From Acidobacteriota bacterium (GTDB taxonomy: Bacteria > Acidobacteriota > Blastocatellia > Pyrinomonadales > Pyrinomonadaceae): a stretch of DNA of 64,000 nt. Positions 16,188-24,535 of this stretch are shown here, in pieces. The notes beneath the pieces were generated by a model. It was not told where the DNA came from. It ran no database searches and worked only from the letters and a program-made list of their open reading frames with translations. Positions within the stretch are counted from its first letter, which is position 1. Every line of letters begins with the position of its first letter. Location: the NCBI GenBank assembly GCA_016713675.1, contig JADJOS010000004.1:310001-374000 (forward strand), written 5' to 3'. Made by a program: the position numbers and the translations under genes.

Positions 16188-16793
16188 ATGCAAAACTTAT
16201 CAATCATCTCAAGATCGATCGTTCTAGTGGCCAAGGTAGCAATGGCTCTTGGATTGTTAATAACGTCTGCAAGCTTCGGTTTCTCACAAACAGCTTCAAA
16301 TGGGCCCGGTTGGTACTTAACCAACTATTCCTTCAAAGACGGTTCATACCAAAAGCAATCGGTTCTAATGGGAACTACCCTAAAATTGAAAGATGTGGTC
16401 AGTTTCAAAGGAACTAAAGGCAACCTGAGAATTTCTCATCTCAGGTACTACGTCTCAAATCGCAAGACGGTTGCCAGTATTACCTATCAAGTCACCTGGA
16501 CCGATCCTGCGACATTTATAAAACCGGGGGCAAAGACCTCATTTGTCTTTGGATTATCGACAGTAAGCGCTTTGACTTGGAAAGCTCCTCAACAAAGCAT
16601 GCACATTAATCAGGGAATGGGAGTGTATTTTGTAACACCCGATGGAACTAAGTACATGACAAAAGATATCAGGTCAAAACTAACGACGGAAAAAGTCATC
16701 GAAAAGGGCAGTAGAGGAACAAAACGAATAATTCAAATGAATTTCGGAAAGGGATTTACCGCGACTTATAACTACGAGTGGAGAGATCAGTAG
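16188..16793 (+). CDS. Secreted protein of unknown function
   Basis: Protein of 201 residues. ATG 16188 is selected because GGAGG lies at 16175-16179 and the product opens with a signal peptide (SIVLVAKVAMALGLLITSA, cleavage near FSQTA). The mature part is beta-rich and basic, with no cysteine pair and no recognised domain. The gene is flanked by repeats A/B upstream and repeat C downstream. AT-richer than the housekeeping genes, consistent with an accessory origin. Confidence 0.68.
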   Translation: MQNLSIISRSIVLVAKVAMALGLLITSASFGFSQTASNGPGWYLTNYSFKDGSYQKQSVLMGTTLKLKDVVSFKGTKGNLRISHLRYYVSNRKTVASITYQVTWTDPATFIKPGAKTSFVFGLSTVSALTWKAPQQSMHINQGMGVYFVTPDGTKYMTKDIRSKLTTEKVIEKGSRGTKRIIQMNFGKGFTATYNYEWRDQ

Positions 16794-17054
16794 GAAACAA
16801 AAACTGGTGAAAAAAACTGGTGTCAGACCTGTGATATTCGGACTTGAACTCTCGCAAACGGCGGAAACGCGAGTGTGAACGAGCGTGCCGAGGTGAGCGA
16901 TCACGACGATGGCACGCTCCTTAACAGTCGCGTTTTCTGTGCCAGAACTCCCGTGGGGTTAAGGCCGCACCGAATATCCGAGCGTGTGGAACACGCGGCA
17001 TAAACTGCGGCTTACCGCACGGCCCGAAAGGAATGGCAGTTGATCCTGGCTAAA
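16794..17054. repeat. Repeat C and GAGCGTGCC hairpin
   Basis: Positions 16818-16866 carry GGTGTCAGACCTG...TTCGGAC...CTCGCAA, a partial copy of repeat A without its terminator. A 9-bp stem GAGCGTGCC/GGCACGCTC follows at 16881-16919. No gene is seen in this interval. Confidence 0.6.
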
Positions 17055-17567
17055 ATGCGCGTTGTGAGAGATCGAAGGCCTTTCCCGGAACATCTCGACA
17101 CTTCACACGTAAGTTATGGTATGCGATTCATCAAATATGTCTTCACACCGAACTACGACAAATACGAAGGCGTTCGGCCGATAAACATCTATCTGTTAAG
17201 GGTGCTCTATTTCCTTATGTTTGTTGGAGTCGGATTGGAAACCTGGCAAAAGATCGTAAATCACGAGGGCCCGTGGGACCACACCAAGGCCGTCGCGTTC
17301 TGCGTTTGGGCGGCATACCCGACATTGTCTTTATTTGGAATATTGCAGCCGCTCAGGTGGCTCCCAATTGTGATCTTTATGATCTTTTATAAGACAATCT
17401 GGGTGTTCGCGGTCGCTTTCCCCTTATGGCGAGCCGGAGCTCTTGCCGGCAACCCCGCCGAAGAAATGGCCCACATTTTCGTTTATGCCCCGATCGTCGC
17501 CCTTTTTGTGCCGTGGGTGTATGTGTTCAAGAACTATTTAATGTGGCCAAAACCTAAAGTGAGTTAA
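17055..17567 (+). CDS. Hypothetical four-helix membrane protein
   Basis: About 170 residues with four membrane helices at roughly 49-64, 77-97, 104-121 and 140-160 (IYLLRVLYFLMFVGVGLE; LPIVIFMIFYKTIWVFAVAF). The start is uncertain: ATG 17055 is used, but ATG 17121 (MRFIKYVF) and TTG 17040 are possible. The pattern resembles small integral membrane proteins of bacterial secondary loci, but no family can be named. A perfect hairpin at 17577-17606 follows. Confidence 0.62.
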   Translation: MRVVRDRRPFPEHLDTSHVSYGMRFIKYVFTPNYDKYEGVRPINIYLLRVLYFLMFVGVGLETWQKIVNHEGPWDHTKAVAFCVWAAYPTLSLFGILQPLRWLPIVIFMIFYKTIWVFAVAFPLWRAGALAGNPAEEMAHIFVYAPIVALFVPWVYVFKNYLMWPKPKVS

Positions 17568-17576
17568 CGAAAGAAA

Positions 17577-17606
17577 GGGTTCTGGCACGCTTTGGTGCCA
17601 GAACCC
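17577..17606 (+). terminator. 12-bp hairpin after membrane gene
   Basis: GGGTTCTGGCAC and GTGCCAGAACCC form a perfect stem around GCTTTG, 9 bases after the stop codon. No U-run follows, so it may be a processing or weak termination site. Confidence 0.5.
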
Positions 17607-17691
17607 GTCGCCGCCGTGCGTTCCGGGCAAAGCCCGTAAGGATGCGCGGTGCGTGGCCTCGCGATCTAGTATCATTTGAGAGGTGCTCAAT

Positions 17692-17892
17692 ATGGATGAA
17701 GCGATCAGACAAGAGATATTGGCGATGAGCCGGACCGCGCATAGTCTGACGGAGGCGTCTTACCAACAGGACCCATCGACCCGCGGCGATGCGGGATGGA
17801 ACGAAAAACAACGAATACTCCTCGCCGACATGGCCCTTCATCTGCTGCAAACATCTCTCACAGAGGGCGAACTCTCGGAGGAAGGTTTGTAA
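17692..17892 (+). CDS. Small hypothetical protein
   Basis: Sixty-six residues from ATG 17692, with GAGAGGTG at 17679-17686 as a possible ribosome site. The product is acidic and probably helical (EAIRQEILAMSRTAHSLTEAS; ADMALHLLQTSL). It has no signal or membrane helix. Codon choice is plausible, but the gene is short and has no known family, so it remains tentative. Confidence 0.45.
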   Translation: MDEAIRQEILAMSRTAHSLTEASYQQDPSTRGDAGWNEKQRILLADMALHLLQTSLTEGELSEEGL

Positions 17893-18050
17893 AGAAACCT
17901 GTTTTCGATCCTGACCATTTCGGACCAGTTTATTCATGACCACGATCTGAAAACTCTCGCAGACGAGTTGTACTCGTCCTGATGCCCGGGCCTGCGATCT
18001 TAGCGTCGGCAACTTGTAAAAGGTACAATACCTCATTCGAGTAGCTGCGT

Positions 18051-18713
18051 ATGGAGAATATTGATCCGATCTACGAAATAAAGACCCGCGCGATCGACCC
18101 TTGGGAGCGGTTGAATCTTGCTCTGACCGAGCAAAGGGCGTTGGAAGCCTCAAAGTCGGACGAGGCCCGCGAAGCGGGGCGTTTGGCAGCGGCGATCCGC
18201 GGCCTGGCCGAGGATTTCGGGCTGGACGCTCGTGATCTGGCAAAGAGTTCCGCTGACTGGACATTTCTGTCGGCTGTGGCGGACGCGAGCAAGGTCCGCC
18301 TGCTGACTTCGGCTGCACGCCGCACGACGCTGGAGGCGTCCGCCCACTTTGAGGCGGGGGACAACGCTCATTACCGCTTTATCAACAACCGCATAATGAT
18401 CGTCCACCCGACCGCCGGCAATGTCGAGTTTCTCGCCGCGGCCGCAGGCGCGATCCTTCTGCTGATCTCCCGGCTTGGACTCGCGATCGACTGGACTCCG
18501 AAGATCCTCGAGGGGCCGGCCGAATTCCGCCCGATGGTCCAACTCGATGCCGGCCCCGACCCGAACCGTGTTCTTGAAATGCTGCAGGTCCGCTTCTACA
18601 AACGAAACGCCGACGGCGAACTCGCAACGTTCCAACCCGGAGATTGGCAACTCGATCTAACGACCGCGGGGATCGTTTCGGCGGATGTGTCGGACGAAAG
18701 GAGGAAGGATTAA
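18051..18713 (+). CDS. Hypothetical protein with one hydrophobic segment
   Basis: Protein of 220 residues with a helical, charged N-terminal half (RALEASKSDEAREAGRLAAA) and a hydrophobic patch around residues 124-142 (EFLAAAAGAILLLISRLGL). This may be a membrane anchor or buried helix. The C-terminal third is beta-rich. No Shine-Dalgarno is visible before ATG 18051. The strand was chosen because codon third positions are GC-rich in this frame and not in the long overlapping frame on the other strand. Function unknown. Confidence 0.6.
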   Translation: MENIDPIYEIKTRAIDPWERLNLALTEQRALEASKSDEAREAGRLAAAIRGLAEDFGLDARDLAKSSADWTFLSAVADASKVRLLTSAARRTTLEASAHFEAGDNAHYRFINNRIMIVHPTAGNVEFLAAAAGAILLLISRLGLAIDWTPKILEGPAEFRPMVQLDAGPDPNRVLEMLQVRFYKRNADGELATFQPGDWQLDLTTAGIVSADVSDERRKD

Positions 18714-18767
18714 AGAGAAAAGACAAAAACGGCGGAAATTGTTTCGGCGGCCCGGTCTCGGTATTTT

Positions 18768-19724
18768 TCAGACGGCGATGATCACGTTTCCTTTTTTGTG
18801 CCCCTTTTCTACGTAGGCGTGGGCTTCGGGTATCTGCTCAAGGGTGTAGGTTCTGTCTATTACCGGTGTGAGGCTGCCTATTTCGATCAGTCCCTTGAGA
18901 AAGGCCATATCTTCCGCGGACTCTTTGATAACGCCGCCGATCACCTTTTTGTTAGTGGTCAATGAGACCCAAATACCGCGAATGATGTCGGCGGGCTCCA
19001 TATGGACGACTCGCAAATATCGCCCGTTTTCCTTTAACGCCCTGACGCAGACTGAGAACGGACTCTTTCCGACCGTGTCCAGAATAATGTCAAAAGTGTC
19101 CTCGGGGATCGAAAGGTCATCCTTTGTATAGTCGATCACGTCGTCCGCTCCGAGCGACCGGACCATCTCCAGATTAGCCGTGCTGCACACGCCGGTGACG
19201 TGTGCTCCGAAATGTTTTGCAAGCTGGACCGCCGAAGTTCCCACCGCACCTGATGCTCCGTATACCAGAACACGCCCGCCGTTCTGAATATCGCCTTTCT
19301 TCAGAAATGACAGAGCGGTCGTCCCGCCGAACGGTATCGCAGCGGCCTCTTCGAACGACATACCTGACGGCTTTAATGCGAGCGTTGCCGCCTCGGGCAA
19401 GCAGACATACTCCGCGTAAGCGCCACAGGTCATTCCCGCCGATCCAAAAACCTCGTCACCGACATTGAAGAGTCCTACATCTTGGCCTTTTGCCTCGACC
19501 ACTCCCGCGAGTGCGACGCCGAGTATCGCATACTTTGGCTTTAGCATCCCAAACATAAACCGCACAGCGAACGGATCCGGTTTCCGCAGTCGAATGTCAC
19601 CCGACGAAACGGCAGTTGCCCGCACGCGGATCAGTATCTCGTTGCTTCGGGGAACAGGACGCGGCACTTCGCGAAGTTGAAGCACCTCGGGCCCGCCATA
19701 CGATTCACACACGATAGCTTTCAT
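18768..19724 (-). CDS. MDR-family NAD(P)H:quinone oxidoreductase/alcohol dehydrogenase
   Basis: Medium-chain reductase of 318 residues. ATG 19724 (MKAIVCESYGG) is preferred over an upstream ATG because GGGGAC precedes it and family members begin this way. The GroES-like N-terminal domain (IRVRATAVSSGDIRLR) and Rossmann motif VYGASGAVGTSAVQLAKHFGA are clear. The catalytic-zinc Cys/His set of classical alcohol dehydrogenases is absent, which points to the zinc-independent quinone reductase branch. It is a cytoplasmic NADPH-dependent reductase of unknown substrate. A short relic resembling its 3' end lies at about 22010-22055. Confidence 0.9.
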   Translation of the reverse strand: MKAIVCESYGGPEVLQLREVPRPVPRSNEILIRVRATAVSSGDIRLRKPDPFAVRFMFGMLKPKYAILGVALAGVVEAKGQDVGLFNVGDEVFGSAGMTCGAYAEYVCLPEAATLALKPSGMSFEEAAAIPFGGTTALSFLKKGDIQNGGRVLVYGASGAVGTSAVQLAKHFGAHVTGVCSTANLEMVRSLGADDVIDYTKDDLSIPEDTFDIILDTVGKSPFSVCVRALKENGRYLRVVHMEPADIIRGIWVSLTTNKKVIGGVIKESAEDMAFLKGLIEIGSLTPVIDRTYTLEQIPEAHAYVEKGHKKGNVIIAV

Positions 19725-19988
19725 ATCGTCCCCATGATTGCACAAGGCTCTGTAAATTTCGAAATCGGCATGCGTAGATGTGGAGCCAAATTGATGAATT
19801 TGGAGCGAAAACGGACAATGACCGCGGGACCCGCGTCGTATCCGGATCGTCGGGCACGCGTGTTGCGATAACCACTATCGGGAGCCCGACGCTGATGCCG
19901 TAAGCTTAGCGTTTGTGCCGTTTGACATCCCGACGATGCGTACGATTTCGCACATGGCAGCGGAAATCTTCGCTCTCAGGAGGTTCGA

Positions 19989-21968
19989 TTGGCGTTTGAA
20001 ACGCCGCCCCATGACAATCTAGGGGCTCCCGCCAGTCGGGTGATCGAAACAGCTGAACCGATGGACCAGAATAGATCTAACCTCGCCGCGGCAATCTGGA
20101 CAAAAGAGGTCCTTATAGCAGCGATCTCACTCGCCGGGATCGCGCTTCATATCGTGTTGCGTTTCGCGGTGCAGCCGGCGGGAACACTATTAAGCATTCC
20201 GGTCCGCGAGTTACCTCTGCTGGTGGCCATCGTCTGCGGAGCACCGTTGGCGATCGGTTTGATCGCTAAGACCTTCAAGTTCGAATTCAGCTCCAACCTT
20301 CTCGCCGTTATTTCGATCATAACCGCCGTCCTGCTCGAGGAATATCTCGCCGGCACGCTGGTTGTGCTGATGCTGGCGAGCGGCCAGGCGTTAGAGGCGT
20401 ACGCCGTCCGTCGGGCGTCGTTTGCTCTTGAGGCTCTCGCCAAGCGGCTGCCGGCGGTCGCTCACAAAAAGAGCGGGGCAACTGTCGTCGAAATTCCGCT
20501 CGCCGACGTAGCGGTCGGCGACGAACTCATCGTCTTTCCGCACGAGACGTGTCCGGCCGACGGCGTCGTCATCGGGGGGCACAGCACGATGAACGAATCG
20601 TACCTGACCGGCGAGCCTTACCTTTTGCCGAAGGCGGTCGGCTCTGCAGTGCTGTCCGGTGCGATCAACGGCGAGGGTGCCTTGACCATCAGGGCGGAAA
20701 AGGTAGCGACCGATTCGCGATACGCCAAGATAATGGAGGTGATGCGCGAGTCCGAACAGCGGCGGCCACAATTGAGGCGGCTTGGCGACCAGATCGGTGC
20801 GGTCTATGCTCCGGTCGCGATCATTATCGCTCTTGGTGCGTGGGTGATCGGCGGCGACGCGACGCTATTTTTGGCAGTTCTCGTCGTCGCGACGCCGTGC
20901 CCGCTCATAATCGGTATACCAGTGGCGATAATCGGCTCTGTAAGTCTGGCTGCACGGCGGGGAATCATCATCAAGGACCCTGCCGTACTGGAAAAGATAG
21001 ACACCTGCAGCGTCGCAATATTTGATAAGACCGGAACACTTACCTACGGCGAACCAAAACTGACAGAGGTCATGCCCGCCGAAGGATTTGGTTCCGACGA
21101 GATACTTGCTGCGGTTGCAAGCCTCGAACGGTACTCCCGTCATCCGCTTGCCGCAGCAATAATCGACGCCGCAACGCAAGCCCGCCTTGCCCTCGATGAA
21201 GCCGCCGAAGTCAGCGAAACCCCGGGCGCAGGGCTTTACGGTGTGATCGGCGAACGTACGATCCGTGTGACCAGCCGCAAGAAACTTGGAGTTCATTCGC
21301 CGAACGACATCGCGTCACTGCCGCCTGTTTCGGGCGGCCTCGAATGCGTCGTCCTGATCGACGACCGGTACGCGGGGACATTGAGGTTTCGTGACGAACC
21401 ACGTCCGGAGGGCAAGTCATTCGTTCGACATCTCGGGCCAAAACACGGTTTTCAGCGGATCCTACTGGTCTCAGGCGACCGGTTGAGCGAGGTCGGCTAT
21501 CTCGCTGAACGGGTTGGCATCACCGAGGTACATGCAGGACAAAGCCCCGAGGAGAAACTTGAATTGGTCAGGCGCGAGACAAAAAACGCCAACACCGTCT
21601 TTATGGGCGACGGTATCAACGACGCACCGGCATTGACGGCCGCTACCGTCGGCATTGCATTCGGTCAGGGTAGCGATGTCACAGCGGAGGCCGCCGGTGC
21701 GGTGATACTTGAGAGTTCGCTCGAGCGGGTCGATGAAATGCTGCACATTGGTCGGCGAATGCGCCGTATTGCCCTCCAAACTGCCGTGGGCGGAGTCGGA
21801 CTGAGCCTGATCGGAATAATTGCCGCCGCGATGGGCTATCTGCCGCCGGTCGCCGGAGCTGTCACACAAGAGGCCATCGATGTACTGGCCGTGCTTAACG
21901 CCCTGCGTGCCTCACTCACCCCGCGGGTTCTTTCCGATCAAACTTCAGATCGAGAAGTCGACTATTAA
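19989..21968 (+). CDS. P1B-type heavy-metal-translocating ATPase with TPC motif
   Basis: Metal-exporting P-type ATPase of 659 residues. TTG 19989 is used because AGGAGG lies just 5 bases upstream. The aspartyl-phosphate site is DKTGTLTYGEP with D346; the actuator motif is TGEP and the hinge is MGDGINDAPAL. In the transport helix the metal motif is TPC (residues 302-304) instead of CPC. Family work groups TPC and SPC forms apart from Cu/Zn pumps, with Ni, Co or Fe as candidate ions, so the metal here is inferred only. There is no N-terminal Cys-rich metal-binding domain. The gene stands alone. Confidence 0.92.
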   Translation: MAFETPPHDNLGAPASRVIETAEPMDQNRSNLAAAIWTKEVLIAAISLAGIALHIVLRFAVQPAGTLLSIPVRELPLLVAIVCGAPLAIGLIAKTFKFEFSSNLLAVISIITAVLLEEYLAGTLVVLMLASGQALEAYAVRRASFALEALAKRLPAVAHKKSGATVVEIPLADVAVGDELIVFPHETCPADGVVIGGHSTMNESYLTGEPYLLPKAVGSAVLSGAINGEGALTIRAEKVATDSRYAKIMEVMRESEQRRPQLRRLGDQIGAVYAPVAIIIALGAWVIGGDATLFLAVLVVATPCPLIIGIPVAIIGSVSLAARRGIIIKDPAVLEKIDTCSVAIFDKTGTLTYGEPKLTEVMPAEGFGSDEILAAVASLERYSRHPLAAAIIDAATQARLALDEAAEVSETPGAGLYGVIGERTIRVTSRKKLGVHSPNDIASLPPVSGGLECVVLIDDRYAGTLRFRDEPRPEGKSFVRHLGPKHGFQRILLVSGDRLSEVGYLAERVGITEVHAGQSPEEKLELVRRETKNANTVFMGDGINDAPALTAATVGIAFGQGSDVTAEAAGAVILESSLERVDEMLHIGRRMRRIALQTAVGGVGLSLIGIIAAAMGYLPPVAGAVTQEAIDVLAVLNALRASLTPRVLSDQTSDREVDY

Positions 21969-22009
21969 AAACTAATAGCTGCGTGTCATGATTCCAAACA
22001 CTGAACCCG

Positions 22010-22055
22010 CGTATTTGCTCCCCTTTTTCCAAGTAGGCGTTTGCCTCTTGGTTTG
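22010..22055 (-). pseudogene. Possible relic of an MDR reductase 3' end
   Basis: The stretch with CCCCTTTTTCCAAGTAGGCGT aligns with the C-terminal codons of the MDR gene at 18790-18835 (EAHAYVEKG region; here EANAYLEKG on the minus strand). About 45 bases match at roughly 70 percent by eye. Likely a leftover of a duplicated copy. Confidence 0.35.
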
Positions 22056-22103
22056 CTTGGTGTTACGCTTGCGGCAATAAAATAGTAACGGGCGGCCAAC
22101 GAT

Positions 22104-22721
22104 ATGGATCATCAAACCTCAGCGGAAACTCCAAGTATCGATGAGCGAAAGCTTGCTCTCGAAGAACGCAAGATCGAACTCGAACTCGACAAGATCAAGA
22201 TCGAGAAAATGCGGGCCTGGACCGGCAGCGCATCGACCTTCGGATCGCTGCTCGTGGTTGCGGCAACGGTCGCACTCGGCATCTGGAGCCAATATCAGCA
22301 AGCCAAATTGCAGCACGACATCCAGGATCGTCAGGCAAAGGCCCAGTTTGAATTAAAATCCGCCGAGATCGTTATGGGTGCTGACAATCCGGCCACGACC
22401 CTCAACAAAGCTAGGGCATTGCAGAGTCTCTTTCCTCAGTATCTTTCCGCCAATTTTGCTGAGTCGTTCGTACCTGATGACTTCGGTCGCGAGCCGGAGG
22501 CCGCCGTAGTTGCCGATACGACCGTTCCACGCGCCGTGCGAATCAAGAAACAGCCCCCGCTGGTCCGCCGCACGGCAGCTTCGACATCAGACGATGAAAT
22601 GGCCTTCGTTTCAGGTCGCCCGGTATACAAGAGATACACACCAAGTAAGGACATCAGGCCGCGGCCGTACATGGCACGTCCTACGCCGTCCCCGGTAAAA
22701 GAAGCGTCTCCTGTCGAGTAA
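22104..22721 (+). CDS. Membrane coiled-coil protein, hypothetical
   Basis: Protein of 205 residues. A charged coiled coil at about residues 12-36 (ERKLALEERKIELELDKI) precedes one membrane helix (about 44-60, TFGSLLVVAATVALGIW). A second coiled coil (QQAKLQHDIQDRQAKAQFE) and a disordered, basic, proline-rich C-terminus follow. There is no signal peptide, so the N-terminus probably stays in the cytoplasm. It lies just before the end of the convergent RecA-like ATPase gene. Family not recognised. Confidence 0.65.
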   Translation: MDHQTSAETPSIDERKLALEERKIELELDKIKIEKMRAWTGSASTFGSLLVVAATVALGIWSQYQQAKLQHDIQDRQAKAQFELKSAEIVMGADNPATTLNKARALQSLFPQYLSANFAESFVPDDFGREPEAAVVADTTVPRAVRIKKQPPLVRRTAASTSDDEMAFVSGRPVYKRYTPSKDIRPRPYMARPTPSPVKEASPVE

Positions 22722-22832
22722 TTCCGCGACCTGTCTTGCGCCTGCACGGCCGCATGCCGGCATCGAAAACAGCACTCGTGCTACCCGTCGCTTCCCTTAT
22801 ACGATCTTTCCTCAATCTCTATTGGACCCGAA

Positions 22833-24266
22833 CTATATCCAGCCTGACGTTCCGATATGGTTGCCGGTGCTGCCGTAGCAATCGCGGACCCAGCGGGTGA
22901 CGGTGCCGGTTCTCGGGCCGACGTGGTACCAGACCTTCGGCCTGTGCGAGCGTTCCTCGCGGGATTCGACGAATATCTCGTTGTCGTTGAGGTCATAGTC
23001 GCGTTCGAGGTCGTGGATGTGACGCGGCCTGATGCCGGAGGCGAACGGCAGTTTTTGGGGATCTATCCGCCGATACCAAGGCAGGTCTTTGCGGCCGGTG
23101 TCGGTGACGCTGACAGGCGTGACATCGATGGTCTCACCTTCCGAATCATCGTCGTAATAGTCATCGTCATCGTACTCGCTGTCGTCGTATTCGTCATCGA
23201 GATCTTCGTCGTATTCGTCTTCCTCGTCATCCGGATGAACATAGGGCACGCCGCGTCTCTCACAGTCGAGCCGGTCCAGACGGTCTACTTCCTCAGTGAT
23301 CGCCGGCGTCCACGCTTTGACGAGCCGCTCGGCACGCGATTTCGAGATATTCATCACCTTTGCGATATCGCGATATTTGAATCCATTCGCTCGGCACATA
23401 CTCGCAAAATGGATGAGCCCGCACCGCTCCGGATCGAGCCTTGGGGCAAAGCGTTCGTCGAATACAAAGCCGAGCAGCCTGTTCTCACGCCGGCGGATCA
23501 CACAGCCGACCGGATTTTGGCTTCCCCAGACGACCTCGCTCCCCTGCGAGCGAAACTGGACGAGTTTGAGGTCGCCGCGTTCCAAACGTCCGATCGCAAA
23601 GACACTGTCCGCCACGCCGCACAACACCCGCGAACGCCTCAGGTCGGCCTCACCAACGTCGCCATTGCCCTTTGGCGACGGGTACGAATCGGCCAGCACC
23701 AGCACCGAGACTCCCGTCTCACACGACAAGCGTTTCATGTCGCGCATTATCCGCAAGCTGTCGAACGTGCCGTCATTGGTCCGCATCACCGCCGTCAGAT
23801 CGTCGATCACCACGACCTCAAAACCTCCGGTGCGGACCGCCGACCTCACCCACGAACAAAGGTCCTCTTCATAACGCGGACGCCCGTGATAGAACCTCTC
23901 CGCAAACTTATACGGCTTCGCATTGCCGCCATTCTCCGCGACCGGCGTGTATCGCCGCTGAAACTGCACCTTGCTGAGCGTCATATCGACATACAGCACT
24001 TTGTGCCGTCTAGTCGGCATCTTAAAGCCGTCAACCGCTGTGCCGCGTGCCAATGCGTCCGCGATCTGCACCGCCAAAACGCTTTTCCCGACGCCCGACG
24101 CACCAAACAACAACGCCGTTTCGCCCGTTTGCCAAAATCCGTCAAACAGCGGCGGTTTCGGCTTTTGAGCCATTGCCTCACGTATCACGTCGTTCGCCTT
24201 CTGCGGCATCTCAAATTCGGCCTCGTCCGCCTCATTCCCTGCCTCGATGTAGTCTAAAGTGTCCAT
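22833..24266 (-). CDS. RecA/RepA-like AAA ATPase with HTH and acidic linker
   Basis: Protein of 477 residues. ATG 24266 is chosen because AAGGAG lies just upstream in the message. The RecA-fold domain carries Walker A GASGVGKSVLAVQ (near residue 54) and Walker B VVVIDDLTAV, as in RepA-type hexameric helicases and AAA_25 proteins. A helix-turn-helix follows (YRDIAKVMNISKSRAERLVKAW). Then comes a stretch of about 45 residues dominated by Asp, Glu and Tyr, then a short C-terminal domain. Use in DNA transactions or regulation is inferred. It is not a classical replicative helicase. The GCGGGACA array upstream also precedes dnaG. Confidence 0.75.
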   Translation of the reverse strand: MDTLDYIEAGNEADEAEFEMPQKANDVIREAMAQKPKPPLFDGFWQTGETALLFGASGVGKSVLAVQIADALARGTAVDGFKMPTRRHKVLYVDMTLSKVQFQRRYTPVAENGGNAKPYKFAERFYHGRPRYEEDLCSWVRSAVRTGGFEVVVIDDLTAVMRTNDGTFDSLRIMRDMKRLSCETGVSVLVLADSYPSPKGNGDVGEADLRRSRVLCGVADSVFAIGRLERGDLKLVQFRSQGSEVVWGSQNPVGCVIRRRENRLLGFVFDERFAPRLDPERCGLIHFASMCRANGFKYRDIAKVMNISKSRAERLVKAWTPAITEEVDRLDRLDCERRGVPYVHPDDEEDEYDEDLDDEYDDSEYDDDDYYDDDSEGETIDVTPVSVTDTGRKDLPWYRRIDPQKLPFASGIRPRHIHDLERDYDLNDNEIFVESREERSHRPKVWYHVGPRTGTVTRWVRDCYGSTGNHIGTSGWI

Positions 24267-24325
24267 AAAACTCCTTGACAAATCGCACGAATGTTTTCAT
24301 AATTGCACTGTGCGTTTGTTAATAC

Positions 24326-24353
24326 ATCGTACCATAGATGAATCACATGTCAA
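24326..24353 (-). promoter_or_regulatory. Sigma-70 promoter of RecA-like ATPase gene
   Basis: On the minus strand TTGACA (24353-24348) and TACGAT (24331-24326) are 16 bases apart. The leader to the ATG at 24266 is about 55 bases. Confidence 0.6.
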
Positions 24354-24426
24354 TAAGTTTTTTTTTGAAAAACGCGAAATTTCTCTGATCTTTGACAATA
24401 AACCTAATGCAGACACAGGTTTACAC

Positions 24427-24458
24427 GTCCCGCCGCCCAGCGGGACAAGAGCGGGACA
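24427..24458. repeat. GCGGGACA repeats upstream of RecA-like ATPase
   Basis: GTCCCGC (24427-24433) faces GCGGGACA (24440-24447), and a second GCGGGACA lies at 24451-24458, exactly 11 bases on. The same octamer in the same phase occurs upstream of dnaG. Confidence 0.75.
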
Positions 24459-24535
24459 AAAGTGCTGATTAGTGGACTCGGGGGCGGGGATCTTATGCTA
24501 CAATTTCCCAAAATATTTCACCCAAAGGAGAATCA

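Noticed and set aside
16900..17040. A structured RNA or tRNA-like gene
   Set aside because: Only one convincing stem (16881-16919) was found. The rest does not fold into a known RNA by eye.
17554..18318. Open frame of 254 codons on the minus strand at 17.5-18.3 kb
   Set aside because: It overlaps the better-supported plus-strand genes at 17692 and 18051, and its product is a low-complexity Arg/Pro/Ser sequence.
22857..24257. Open frame of 466 codons opposite the RecA-like ATPase
   Set aside because: The minus-strand gene has clear Walker motifs and a ribosome site. The plus-strand product has no recognisable domain and reflects codon bias.
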